Origin: Fusicatenibacter_A intestinipullorum
GTDB taxonomy: Bacteria; Bacillota; Negativicutes; Acidaminococcales; Acidaminococcaceae
NCBI GenBank assembly: GCA_019117495.1
Contig: DWZP01000009.1
Coordinates: 1-64,000, forward strand
DNA length: 64,000 bases
Direction: 5' to 3'
Part shown: piece by piece, positions 8,667 through 16,960 of the stretch
How positions within the stretch are numbered: the first letter of the stretch is position 1
Layout: every line of letters starts with the position of its first letter
The notes under the pieces: model-generated
What the model was told of the DNA's origin: nothing
Database searches by the model: none
The model's input: the letters and a program-made list of their open reading frames with translations, nothing else
Translations under genes and position numbers: made by a program

Positions 8667-10424
8667 ATGAAAAAAACCAAAATTATCTGCACTATGGGCC
8701 CAAGCACGGACGACGCTGCTTTACTGGCAGAAATGATGCGTTCCGGCATGGACCTGGCACGTTTTAATTTTTCGCATGGCTGCCATGAAGACCATGCGCG
8801 CCGTGTGGAATTAGTGCGCAAAGCTGCCGCCGAAGTTGAAAAACCAATAGCTTTAATTGCCGATACCAAGGGGCCTGAGATGCGCCTTGGTATTTTTAAA
8901 GAAGGCAGGGTTATTTTAAAAGAGGGCGACAGTTTTACGCTTACAACAGAAGAAATTGAAGGCACGCAGGAAATTTCCTATGTAAATTACGACGGTTTGC
9001 CGGAAGAATTGCAGCCCGGCAACGCAATCCTTCTTTCGGACGGGCTTTTGGCGCTTGAAGTAACGGATGTTGATGTACAGGGCGGCAAAATTTATACCAA
9101 AGTTGTGCATGGCGGCGAAATCAGCTCGCGCAAACGCGTAGCCTGCCCCGGTGTGGAACTGAAACTGCCGTTTTTATCCGAACAGGATATCAGCGACATT
9201 ACTTTTGCCGCAAAACTCGGTATGGATTATGTTGCGGCTTCGTTTGTGCAAAAAGCGGATGATGTGCTTGCCATACGCCGCGTGCTGGAAGAAGTTGGTT
9301 CTTCCATGGGCATTATATCCAAAATTGAAAACCATGCCGGTGTAAAAAATATTGAAGAAATTATTGCCGTTTCCGACGGCGTTATGGTTGCCCGCGGTGA
9401 CCTTGGCGTGGAAATACCTGCCGAAGTTGTGCCGCTGGTACAGAAAAATATTATCCGCAGCTGCAACAAGGCAGGCAAACCTGTAATTACCGCAACGCAG
9501 ATGCTTGAAAGCATGATTACCAGTTACCGTGCTACCCGTGCGGAAGCAAGCGATATTGCCAATGCAATTTTTGACGGTACTGACGATATTATGCTCAGCG
9601 GCGAAACAGCGTCCGGCAAATATCCGCTGGAAGCGGTGCGCACCATGGCTAAAATTGCCGAGCAGACCGAAACTGCGCTTGATTATGCCCAGATTTTTAA
9701 AAACAAGGGCATTGGCGAACGCATCCATTCAACGGAAGCCATCAGCCATGCAACCGTGCAGATTGCGCAGGAGCTTGGCAGTGACGCCATTGTAAGCATT
9801 ACGGAATCGGGCTTTACGGCACGCATGCTTGCCAAATACCGCCCGGCGGCAGGTGTAATAGGCGTATCGCGCCATCCGCAGACGGTACGGGCCATGCAGC
9901 TTTACTGGGGCGTTTGCCCGGTATTGGGGCCGTGGTCTGACAATACCGACGAATTGATAGAAAGCTCTTTAAGCTGCGTTAAAAAATGCGGCCTCGTTAA
10001 AGACGGCGATAATGTTATTGTTACGGCCGGTGTTCCGGTTGGCAAGCCAGGCACGACAAACCTTATTAAAGTTGTTGCCATGAGCAGAAAGCTTGTCAGC
10101 GGTGTTGGCATTGGCCTGCAATCGATAACCGGCGTGGTATGCAGATGCACAAAACCGGAAGATTTTACCGGCAAACTTAAAGCCGGGGATATACTTGTGG
10201 TTGACGTTCTGCCTGATGAAGCAGGAAAATACGCGGCTGCGGCAGGCGCTATTATTGCCGAAGAAGGCGGCCTTACTTCCACTGCCGCAATTGTTGCCGT
10301 AGGCTGCGGCGTTCCGGCCATAGTTGGCGCGTGCGGAGCCATGCAGTCGCTGAAAGACGGCACAACCGTTACCGTTGATACGGTGAGCGGCATTGTGTAT
10401 GAAGGTACCAGCAATATTATGTAA
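8667..10424 (+). CDS. pyk: Pyruvate kinase with C-terminal PEP-utiliser-like domain
   Basis: A 585-residue enzyme converting phosphoenolpyruvate and ADP to pyruvate and ATP. The catalytic barrel is recognisable from MKKTKIICTMGPST, NFSHG, the pyruvate kinase signature ISKIENHAGV near 220 and ATQMLESM. The chain has the extra C-terminal domain known from Bacillus-type enzymes (residues about 480-585). In that domain the phosphohistidine position of the usual TSHAA motif reads TSTAA, with Thr539 replacing His, so phosphotransfer is not expected. ATG 8667 was chosen over an in-frame start at 8628 because of ccggagg just upstream. Confidence 0.96.
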   Translation: MKKTKIICTMGPSTDDAALLAEMMRSGMDLARFNFSHGCHEDHARRVELVRKAAAEVEKPIALIADTKGPEMRLGIFKEGRVILKEGDSFTLTTEEIEGTQEISYVNYDGLPEELQPGNAILLSDGLLALEVTDVDVQGGKIYTKVVHGGEISSRKRVACPGVELKLPFLSEQDISDITFAAKLGMDYVAASFVQKADDVLAIRRVLEEVGSSMGIISKIENHAGVKNIEEIIAVSDGVMVARGDLGVEIPAEVVPLVQKNIIRSCNKAGKPVITATQMLESMITSYRATRAEASDIANAIFDGTDDIMLSGETASGKYPLEAVRTMAKIAEQTETALDYAQIFKNKGIGERIHSTEAISHATVQIAQELGSDAIVSITESGFTARMLAKYRPAAGVIGVSRHPQTVRAMQLYWGVCPVLGPWSDNTDELIESSLSCVKKCGLVKDGDNVIVTAGVPVGKPGTTNLIKVVAMSRKLVSGVGIGLQSITGVVCRCTKPEDFTGKLKAGDILVVDVLPDEAGKYAAAAGAIIAEEGGLTSTAAIVAVGCGVPAIVGACGAMQSLKDGTTVTVDTVSGIVYEGTSNIM

Positions 10425-10438
10425 ACAGGAGTTTTGAA

Positions 10439-11530
10439 ATGGCAGCCGATAATGAATTGGAAAATTTAAAAACAGATTGCATTACCGCGCTGCGTAAAGG
10501 TGACGAAGATGCTTTTGATGCGGCAGCTTTAAAATTTCAGGAATCTTCAGCCGGAGATTTGCAGTTTAAAATGGAAACCCTCGGGCTGCTGGCCTGCCTG
10601 GCGTTAAAGCAGAATTACTGCCGCAGCGCGCTGAAAGCACTTAATTTATTATCTGTTTGTTCACTGGACATAGCTCCGGAGGATGCACAAACAGAAAATG
10701 TTTTTTTGCAGAATCTGCGCTATGCCGCTGTAATGGCGGCGCGTACGCATAATAAAGATATTTTTGCCGCTGCTGTAAGCAAACTGGCGGTGCGTTACGC
10801 TAAAAATAATTACATTAAGGAAAACTCAGGCGCTTTTATCAGTGTTTTGAATGCCTTGATGTTTATTGCGGCCGACCGCCGCTATACAGACATTTTGCCG
10901 ATGCTGCGCTGGCTGAGCCTGCGTTTGTGCAGAAACGAAAATGTTACGGAAGAACTGCTGCTTCCGTTTCTGCGCGGGTGGGCGTGCCTTGCGGCGCAGG
11001 CGGCAAGGCGAGGCTGGCATGATGTTGCAAACCAGCTTTTAAACGGCTTGTTTTACTTTTTGCTTAAACAGCGCAGCTTTACTTTAACCCGCAGTATTTT
11101 AATGTATGTTATGCTGCACATGCAGATGTATGCAGCGTGGGACGGCGTTGCCAAAGCGTTTGAAGTATATGCGCCGGTGCAGAATTTTTCGCTGGTTTTG
11201 CTGAAACAAATGTTAAAGGAAGCTGACGGAAAACTGCGCATTAAAACAGTACGTTTGCTTTTGCGCTCCTGGCGTGATTTTATTGCCGCGGCGGCGCGGC
11301 AGGCCATGGAGGACGAACTAAGCCTTTACCAGAGCTGGTTTTCGTATGGCGAAGCAAAAGAAAGCAAAAAGTACCGGCAGCGCAGCCGCCTTTTTATTCA
11401 GTTTACGCTGGGGTATTGGGCAGCACAACAGCCGCGAACTAGCAAAAAACAGCTTAAATACCTGAAAAATATTTTTGAGCAGGACCTTGTAAAAGATAAA
11501 TATTTGCAGCTTTTAGAAGATGTTCGCTGA
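10439..11530 (+). CDS. Unknown helical protein downstream of pyk
   Basis: I do not recognise this 363-residue protein. It has no signal peptide or clear membrane segment and reads as nearly all alpha-helix, with repeated Ala/Leu-rich amphipathic stretches resembling TPR/HEAT-like solenoids. The C-terminal half is basic and aromatic (YRQRSRLFIQFTLGYWAAQQ). It starts 14 bp after pyk behind aacaggag, so it is probably the last gene of the pyk operon, and a terminator follows directly. Function unknown. Confidence 0.75.
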   Translation: MAADNELENLKTDCITALRKGDEDAFDAAALKFQESSAGDLQFKMETLGLLACLALKQNYCRSALKALNLLSVCSLDIAPEDAQTENVFLQNLRYAAVMAARTHNKDIFAAAVSKLAVRYAKNNYIKENSGAFISVLNALMFIAADRRYTDILPMLRWLSLRLCRNENVTEELLLPFLRGWACLAAQAARRGWHDVANQLLNGLFYFLLKQRSFTLTRSILMYVMLHMQMYAAWDGVAKAFEVYAPVQNFSLVLLKQMLKEADGKLRIKTVRLLLRSWRDFIAAAARQAMEDELSLYQSWFSYGEAKESKKYRQRSRLFIQFTLGYWAAQQPRTSKKQLKYLKNIFEQDLVKDKYLQLLEDVR

Positions 11531-11534
11531 AAGA

Positions 11535-11565
11535 AGGGCAGTTATAAATATAGCTGCCCTTTTTG
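11535..11565 (+). terminator. Intrinsic terminator after the pyk operon
   Basis: GGGCAG (11536-11541) pairs with CTGCCC (11554-11559), with a further A/T inner stem, followed by TTTTT. Confidence 0.85.
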
Positions 11566-11614
11566 TATAATCTGTGTAAAATTTATGTATTAAATATTTT
11601 CAGGCTTTTACAAA

Positions 11615-11623
11615 TGGTATAAT
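11615..11623 (+). promoter_or_regulatory. Extended -10 promoter of the egsA-like gene
   Basis: TGG-TATAAT (TG at 11615-11616, TATAAT at 11618-11623), 32 bases before the start codon. There is only a weak -35 (ttttca near 11597). Confidence 0.45.
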
Positions 11624-11655
11624 AAAATTAGTTGTATTTAGGGAGGGACGAATTT

Positions 11656-12711
11656 ATGAGTAACTATTCATTGCCGCTTTTTATGCAGGTTAAAGCAAAT
11701 GCAGTTACCGACCTTAATAAAAATCTTAATTTATATATGCCAAAGCTGGTATTTGCCAAAACTTTAATTTTAACAACGGAAGGCCTGCTGCAAACGCTTG
11801 ACAGGAAAGTAAAAATACTTTTAAACCAGCTGCGCGGCTATGAAATTGTAACGGTTAAAGAAAGTTCATTTGATTTTGCTGTGGAAGTGGCAAAAAAAGT
11901 TGCCATGAATAATATACGCCTTGTTATAGGCCTCGGCGGCGGAACGGCGCTTGATACGGCAAAATATGCTGCTTTTGTTGCCAACGTTGCCTATATTGCC
12001 ATTCCAACGGCTCTCAGTAATGACGGTGTATGTTCGCCCGTATCGGTGCTTTTGGCGCAGAACGGACGCCGCCACTCGTTTACTTCTAAAATTCCGGACG
12101 GGCTTTTAATTGATACGGACATTATTTTTGAAGCGCCGCGCCTTTTACTGAAAGCAGGTGTGGGGGATACTATCAGCAACTATACTGCTCTTTATGACTG
12201 GCAGCTCGGCTGCGACGAAAACAATGACCGCCCCAACGATTTTGCCTACATGCTTTCGGAAACGGCGTTCAACTCGCTTTTATATTCGGAAGAAAAATCG
12301 CTTACATCAATTCCGGGCATTAAAATGCTGGCGCAGTCTTTGGTGCTGAGCGGGCTTTCCATGCAGCTTGCAGGAAATTCGCGCCCCTGCAGCGGTTCGG
12401 AGCATCTGTTCAGCCATGCTATGGATGAACTTTTTGACCATAATATTCCGCACGGCATTCTGGTAGCCATGGGCAGCGTTGTTTCGTGCAAATTGCAGGG
12501 CAGGGATCATCATGTGGTGCTTGACTTTTTAAAAGCCTATGATATCAGCGTTAACCCGGCAAAACTTGGCATAACAGAAGACATGTTTATAAAGGCGTGG
12601 ATGTTTGCCAAAGAAGTGCGCAAAGAACGCTATACCATTCTTAATAAAATTAATCTTACGGAAGAACTTTTCCGCCAGCTGTATGTAGCAATGCTGGATG
12701 AATGTGAATGA
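11656..12711 (+). CDS. egsA: sn-Glycerol-1-phosphate dehydrogenase family protein
   Basis: A 351-residue member of the iron-containing/G1P dehydrogenase-like fold. Visible: NAD-binding GLGGGTALDTAKY near 96-108, PTALSNDGVCSPVS, metal-ligand regions GVGDTISNY, GSEHLFSHAMD and PHGILVAMGS. This set matches glycerol-1-phosphate dehydrogenase (AraM/EgsA) better than glycerol or alcohol dehydrogenases. Archaea use the reaction (dihydroxyacetone phosphate to sn-glycerol-1-phosphate) for lipid backbones; bacterial cases are rarer. ATG 11656 follows gggagggacg. Its stop overlaps the next gene's ATG by 4 bp. Substrate assignment is by motif only. Confidence 0.8.
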   Translation: MSNYSLPLFMQVKANAVTDLNKNLNLYMPKLVFAKTLILTTEGLLQTLDRKVKILLNQLRGYEIVTVKESSFDFAVEVAKKVAMNNIRLVIGLGGGTALDTAKYAAFVANVAYIAIPTALSNDGVCSPVSVLLAQNGRRHSFTSKIPDGLLIDTDIIFEAPRLLLKAGVGDTISNYTALYDWQLGCDENNDRPNDFAYMLSETAFNSLLYSEEKSLTSIPGIKMLAQSLVLSGLSMQLAGNSRPCSGSEHLFSHAMDELFDHNIPHGILVAMGSVVSCKLQGRDHHVVLDFLKAYDISVNPAKLGITEDMFIKAWMFAKEVRKERYTILNKINLTEELFRQLYVAMLDECE

Positions 12712-13466
12712 TGTATATTTTAAAATTTATTTTATTATGGCTGCTGCCTCCGGGCTGTATTGTCCTTCTGCTGGCAGCATTAACCTTTTATCTGTTTAAG
12801 CGCAAAGCAGCCGGAAAATTTGCTGCGGCGCTTATTACTTTGCTGTTATATTTTGCTTCTTTAATGCCAACGGCGCAGTTTTTAACGCATGGTCTGGAAA
12901 ACAGGTATACGCAGCAATCCGCCGTAAAAGCGGATGTAATTGCCGTATTGGGCGGCGGTGCCGTAAGCGGCGTGCCCGATGTTGAAGGTAAAGGCGCACT
13001 TGCGGCGGCAGGCATGAACAGGCTGGCAACCGGCATGCGCCTGCAGAGAATGCTTGGCGTGCCGCTGATTGTAAGCGGCGGGCAGGTGTTTAAAGACAGC
13101 GGCGGCGAAGCGGAAATTGCCAAACGTGTCCTTTTAAGTATGGGCGTAAAGGAAAATATGGTTTATACAGATACCAAAGCGCTTAACACCAGGCAGAACG
13201 CGCAGAATATTATTGCTGCCTCTAAGGAAAACGGCTGGAAAAGAATTATTGTTGTAACATCTGCCCTGCATATGCCGCGCGCCATGCAGAATTTTGCTGC
13301 CGTTAAATACAGTGATATGGAAGTAACCGCATATCCCTGCGATTATCTTTCTTCAGGCAAAATTGTAATTTCGCCGTTCAGCTTTGTGCCGCAGGCTTAT
13401 GCGCTTGATTTGACGGCAATGGCGCTAAAAGAGTATCTTGCGTTGGCAACAGGCAATTTTTTGTAA
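12708..13466 (+). CDS. YdcF/SanA-like DUF218 membrane protein
   Basis: A 252-residue protein with two N-terminal membrane helices (about 1-25 and 35-55) and a DUF218 domain from about 75 (ADVIAVLGGGAV, then PLIVSGGQ, TKALNTRQNAQN, VVTSALHMPRA). The family includes E. coli ElyC, SanA and YdcF, linked to envelope integrity and undecaprenyl-phosphate handling. The start ATG lies in an ATGA overlap with the preceding stop; a second ATG directly follows. No terminator is obvious before the rpsB promoter. Confidence 0.85.
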   Translation: MMYILKFILLWLLPPGCIVLLLAALTFYLFKRKAAGKFAAALITLLLYFASLMPTAQFLTHGLENRYTQQSAVKADVIAVLGGGAVSGVPDVEGKGALAAAGMNRLATGMRLQRMLGVPLIVSGGQVFKDSGGEAEIAKRVLLSMGVKENMVYTDTKALNTRQNAQNIIAASKENGWKRIIVVTSALHMPRAMQNFAAVKYSDMEVTAYPCDYLSSGKIVISPFSFVPQAYALDLTAMALKEYLALATGNFL

Positions 13467-13484
13467 AAATTTTACAATTTAGGC

Positions 13485-13514
13485 TTGCCTGCTTTAAACA
13501 GCTTGTGATATAAT
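13485..13514 (+). promoter_or_regulatory. Promoter of rpsB-tsf
   Basis: TTGCCT (13485-13490), 18 bp, TATAAT (13509-13514). It predicts transcription from about 13521, leaving a leader of roughly 94 nt. Confidence 0.65.
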
Positions 13515-13520
13515 ATTACG

Positions 13521-13608
13521 CGTGTAAAAATACACACGTCTGCGGATTTGCCCGCTGTCCGCAAGGTTAGGGCAGAGCTGATGCAGGCGGAGGAAAAAAC
13601 AGGAGGAA
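13521..13608 (+). promoter_or_regulatory. Structured rpsB leader, candidate S2 autoregulatory RNA
   Basis: The 5' end folds as GTGTA-AAAA-TACAC (13522-13535). TGCGGA (13541-13546) then pairs with TCCGCA (13558-13563). Its loop bases TGCCC (13549-13553) are complementary to GGGCA (13570-13574) downstream, giving an H-type pseudoknot. Ribosomal protein leaders often mimic rRNA to let the protein repress its own mRNA; S2 leaders are known in other bacteria. The role here is inferred from structure and position. Confidence 0.5.
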
Positions 13609-13614
13609 AGAAAA

Positions 13615-14358
13615 ATGGCAATTATCTCTATGAAACAATTACTCGAAGCCGGCGTACATTTCGGTCATCAGACCCGCCGCTGGAACCCTAAAATGGCTCC
13701 GTACATCTTCACTGAAAGAAACGGTATCTACATTATCGACCTGCAGAAAACCGTTAAAAAAGTAGAAGAAGCTTATAACTTCATGCGTGACATTGCTGCA
13801 AGCGGCGAAAGCATTTTGTTCGTAGGCACCAAAAAACAGGCTCAGGAAGCTATCCGTGAAGAAGCTCTCCGCTGCAACATGTTCTATGTAAACGAACGTT
13901 GGCTGGGCGGCATGATGACCAACTTCAAAACCATTCAGGGCCGTATTAAACGCCTGCGTACTCTGGAAGCTATGGAAGCTGACGGCACTTTTGACGTACT
14001 GCCGAAAAAAGAAGTTATCGGCCTGCGCCATGAAATGGAAAAACTCACCAAATATCTCGGCGGCATTAAAGATATGAAAAAACTGCCGGGCGCTCTGTTC
14101 ATCATCGACCCGCGCAAAGAAAACATTGCAGTCATGGAAGCTCGCAAACTGAACATTCCTATCGTTGCAACTGTTGACACCAACTGCGACCCGGACGTTA
14201 TCGACCATGTAATTCCGGCAAACGACGACGCTATCCGCGCTGTAAAACTCCTTACCGCTAAAATGGCTGACGCTGTTCTGGAAGGCCGTCAGGGCATGCA
14301 GACCGAAGAAGCTGCAGAAGTTGTTGAAGAAACCGCAGCTGCTGAAGACGCAGAATAA
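13615..14358 (+). CDS. rpsB: 30S ribosomal protein S2
   Basis: A 247-residue S2 of normal length. Signatures: MKQLLEAGVHFGHQTRRWNPKM at the N-terminus, NERWLGGMMTNFKTI, and PIVATVDTNCDPD toward the C-terminus, with an acidic tail. It binds late on the small subunit and helps dock S1. Preceded by a strong ggagg site and the leader at 13521. Followed 27 bp later by tsf, the universal S2-EF-Ts pair. Confidence 0.99.
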   Translation: MAIISMKQLLEAGVHFGHQTRRWNPKMAPYIFTERNGIYIIDLQKTVKKVEEAYNFMRDIAASGESILFVGTKKQAQEAIREEALRCNMFYVNERWLGGMMTNFKTIQGRIKRLRTLEAMEADGTFDVLPKKEVIGLRHEMEKLTKYLGGIKDMKKLPGALFIIDPRKENIAVMEARKLNIPIVATVDTNCDPDVIDHVIPANDDAIRAVKLLTAKMADAVLEGRQGMQTEEAAEVVEETAAAEDAE

Positions 14359-14385
14359 TTTTTAAGATTTCAGGAGGAATAATAA

Positions 14386-15036
14386 ATGGCTGAAATTACC
14401 GCTGCATTAGTAAAAGAATTACGCGAACGCACCGGTGCCGGCATGATGGACTGCAAAAAAGCCCTTGCCGCAACCGAAGGCGATATGGATAAAGCAATTG
14501 ACTTTTTACGTGAAAAAGGCCTTGCTGCCGCTGCTAAAAAAGCAGGCCGCATTGCTGCCGAAGGTTTGGTAGAATCCTACATTCACGGCGGCGGACGCAT
14601 CGGCGTTCTGGTTGAAGTTAACTGCGAAACCGACTTCGTTGCCAAAACCGATGCTTTCAAATCCCTCGTAAAAGATATTGCAATGCACATTGCTGCTGCT
14701 AACCCGAGTTACCTGCGCCGTGAAGAAGTTCCGGCAGCAGAACTTGAACATGAAAAAATGGTTCTTTCCGAACAGGCCCGCAACGAAGGCAAACCGGAAA
14801 AAATCATTGAAAAAATGGTTACCGGCCGTATTGAAAAATACTACAAAGAAGTTTGCCTGCTGGAACAGCCCTTCGTTAAAGACCCGGACAAAACCATCAG
14901 CGATTTAATTACCGAATCCATTGCTAAAATCGGTGAAAACATTGCTATCCGCCGTTTTACCCGTTATCAGCTTGGTGAAGGCATTGAAAAGAAACAGGAA
15001 GATTTTGCAGCAGAAGTTATGTCTTTTGTAAAATAA
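14386..15036 (+). CDS. tsf: Translation elongation factor Ts
   Basis: A 216-residue EF-Ts, the guanine nucleotide exchange factor for EF-Tu. Clear N-terminal UBA-like segment (VKELRERTGAGMMDCKKAL) and the CETDFVA core motif. It is of the short class (about 200-220 residues), lacking the longer second core subdomain seen in E. coli. The ATG follows aggagg. A strong terminator closes the rpsB-tsf unit. Confidence 0.98.
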   Translation: MAEITAALVKELRERTGAGMMDCKKALAATEGDMDKAIDFLREKGLAAAAKKAGRIAAEGLVESYIHGGGRIGVLVEVNCETDFVAKTDAFKSLVKDIAMHIAAANPSYLRREEVPAAELEHEKMVLSEQARNEGKPEKIIEKMVTGRIEKYYKEVCLLEQPFVKDPDKTISDLITESIAKIGENIAIRRFTRYQLGEGIEKKQEDFAAEVMSFVK

Positions 15037-15045
15037 AACTTGTTT

Positions 15046-15080
15046 AATAAAGAGAACACTTTGGTGTTCTCTTTATTTTT
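15046..15080 (+). terminator. Intrinsic terminator after tsf
   Basis: A 14-bp perfect stem, 15046-15059 with 15064-15077, has a 4-nt loop and a T-rich tail. Confidence 0.9.
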
Positions 15081-15198
15081 TGCCTTTTTACAAAGATATC
15101 ATAAATTATGCCTGTTAAAAAGAGGAAAAACAGACAATTTGTAGAATAGAAAATAAGATGTGTAAGTATGTAAATTTGAAGTATAGGGGGCGTGTGTT

Positions 15199-15924
15199 TT
15201 GGCTGAAGAAAGTAAGTTTAAACGAGTAGTTTTAAAATTAAGCGGCGAAGCCCTGGCAGGTGAGAAGGGCTTTGGCATTGACCCGGAAATTGTTGATTCC
15301 ATAGCAAAACAAATTCAGGATGTTACCGAATGCGGTTTGCAGGTAGCGGTTGTAAACGGCGGCGGCAATATTTGGCGCGGACTGTCCGGCAGCTCGAAAG
15401 GTATGGACAGGGCAACTGCCGATTATATGGGGATGCTCGCAACCGTAATAAACTCGCTGGCATTGCAGGATGCACTGGAAAACCGCGGCGTGCCTACACG
15501 TGTGCAGACCGCTATTGAAATGCGCCAGATTGCTGAAACTTATATCAGGCGCAGGGCTATCCGCCATATGGAAAAAGCAAGGGTTGTTATTTTTGCGGCA
15601 GGCACCGGCAATCCGTATTTTTCCACTGATACAACTGCTGCACTGCGTGCTGCGGAAATTGAAGCCGATGCAATTTTGATGGCTAAAAAAGGCGTGGACG
15701 GCGTATATGACAGCGACCCGGCTAAAAATCCGGACGCCAAAATGTTTGAAGAACTTGATTATATCGAAGTAATCCAGCGTAAGCTGAGCGTTATGGACTC
15801 TACGGCAATCAGCCTGTGCATGGATAACAAGATACCTATTGTTGTATTTAACATTGATAAGCCCGGCAACATTTTAAAAGCTGCTTTGGGCCAGAAGATT
15901 GGTACTTTGGTGGGAGGAAATTAA
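15199..15924 (+). CDS. pyrH: UMP kinase
   Basis: A 241-residue UMP kinase of the amino-acid-kinase fold, phosphorylating UMP to UDP. Motifs: VVLKLSGEALAG, VVNGGGNIWRG, the RRAIRHMEKARVVIF region and DGVYDSDPAKNPDA. The start is TTG at 15199 behind taggggg; no better ATG or GTG fits the conserved N-terminus. It heads pyrH-frr, with frr starting one base after its stop. Confidence 0.97.
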   Translation: MAEESKFKRVVLKLSGEALAGEKGFGIDPEIVDSIAKQIQDVTECGLQVAVVNGGGNIWRGLSGSSKGMDRATADYMGMLATVINSLALQDALENRGVPTRVQTAIEMRQIAETYIRRRAIRHMEKARVVIFAAGTGNPYFSTDTTAALRAAEIEADAILMAKKGVDGVYDSDPAKNPDAKMFEELDYIEVIQRKLSVMDSTAISLCMDNKIPIVVFNIDKPGNILKAALGQKIGTLVGGN

Positions 15925-15925
15925 A

Positions 15926-16489
15926 ATGGCAGAAATAAAGGAAATTTTATCGACGGCACAGACCAAAATGCAGAAAACTATTGAAGTGCTGCGCGTTGAC
16001 CTTGCTTCGGTGCGCGCCGGCCGTGCCAGCGTTTCGCTGCTTGATAAGGTAATGGTTGAATATTACGGCACTCCGACGCCTGTAAACCAGGTTGCCAGCG
16101 TAACCGTGCCGGAACCGCGCATGATTGTTATTCAGCCATGGGAGAAAAATCTTTTGAAAGATATTGAACGCGCCATTATGAAATCCGATTTGGGCTTGAA
16201 CCCGAACAGCGACGGCAGCGTTATCCGTCTTAATCTCCCTCAGCTTACGGAAGAAAGACGTAAAGAACTGGTTAAAACCGTACACAAAAAAGCAGAAGAC
16301 GCACGCGTAAGCATTAGAAACCTGCGCCGTGAAGCAAACGACTCCGTAAAGAAAGCTGAAAAAGCCAAGGAAATTACGGAAGACGAAGCTAAAAAAGCTA
16401 ATGATGACATTCAGAAAATGACGGATAAATTTATTAAAGAAGTTGATACCGTTATGGAACATAAAGAAAAGGAAGTTATGGAAATTTGA
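15926..16489 (+). CDS. frr: Ribosome recycling factor
   Basis: A 187-residue RRF, which with EF-G splits post-termination ribosomes. Visible: MQKTIEVLRVDLASVRAGRAS at the start of the three-helix bundle, PEPRMIVIQPWEK in the beta domain and RRKELVKTVHKKAEDARVSIRN in the last helix. ATG 15926 has gggaggaaa upstream. Its TGA overlaps the next ATG by one base, indicating translational coupling. Confidence 0.97.
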   Translation: MAEIKEILSTAQTKMQKTIEVLRVDLASVRAGRASVSLLDKVMVEYYGTPTPVNQVASVTVPEPRMIVIQPWEKNLLKDIERAIMKSDLGLNPNSDGSVIRLNLPQLTEERRKELVKTVHKKAEDARVSIRNLRREANDSVKKAEKAKEITEDEAKKANDDIQKMTDKFIKEVDTVMEHKEKEVMEI

Positions 16490-16725
16490 TGGAATTTCCT
16501 AATGTGCTTGCTTTTGAAGCTGAGGCGGCGGTTAAAATTCTGCGCGAAGCGGGATATGAGTGCAGCATTGTTGTAACAGAACCGCCCAAATTTAAGGACA
16601 GGCCGCAGGAGGGCTGCCCTTGTGAATATGTGGTTAGACAGCGCAAGCTGGATAACAATAAAGCAGAAATCACTGTGGTGAGAAGGTATAGGAAAGGAGG
16701 CGTACATAATGGCACTCAAAATTAA
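16489..16725 (+). CDS. Small unknown protein between frr and ferredoxin
   Basis: A 78-residue protein that I do not recognise. It begins AVKILREAGYECSIVVTE-like, a pattern also seen in the first half of PASTA-type alpha/beta repeats, contains a CPC pair (EGCPCEYVVRQ), and ends in a basic tail. ATG 16489 overlaps the frr stop; TTG 16486 is an alternative. Its last 17 bases overlap the start of the ferredoxin gene in another frame, so translation of the two is likely coupled. Function unknown. Confidence 0.65.
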   Translation: MEFPNVLAFEAEAAVKILREAGYECSIVVTEPPKFKDRPQEGCPCEYVVRQRKLDNNKAEITVVRRYRKGGVHNGTQN

Positions 16726-16879
16726 TAAAGAAGAATGTGTAGGCTGCGGCTCTTGCGCTGCAACCTGCCCGGTTGGCGCAATTAAAGAAGTCGACGGCAA
16801 ATACGAAATCGGCGAAGAATGCGTTGAATGCGGCGCTTGTGCAGGCGTTTGCCCGGTTGGTGCAATTAAACAACCCTGA
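16709..16879 (+). CDS. 2[4Fe-4S] ferredoxin
   Basis: A 56-residue ferredoxin with two complete motifs, CVGCGSCAATCP and CVECGACAGVCP, in a pseudo-twofold arrangement typical of clostridial ferredoxins. It would carry low-potential electrons in the cytoplasm. ATG 16709 has aaaggagg upstream, inside the preceding gene. It resembles the ferredoxin domain fused to EtfA (7239). It is the last gene before a strong terminator and sits unexpectedly inside the translation and lipid gene run. Confidence 0.95.
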   Translation: MALKINKEECVGCGSCAATCPVGAIKEVDGKYEIGEECVECGACAGVCPVGAIKQP

Positions 16880-16887
16880 TTTATTGC

Positions 16888-16937
16888 ATAAAACTGAAGT
16901 GGCCTCCTCTTTTTAGGGGAGGTGCCTCAGTTTTATT
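16888..16937 (+). terminator. Intrinsic terminator after the ferredoxin gene
   Basis: A long stem: ataaaactga (16888-16897) pairs with tcagttttat (16928-16937), with the inner stem ggcctcc/ggaggtgcc. Confidence 0.85.
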
Positions 16938-16960
16938 GCCTTTAACGGAAAGGTGATATC

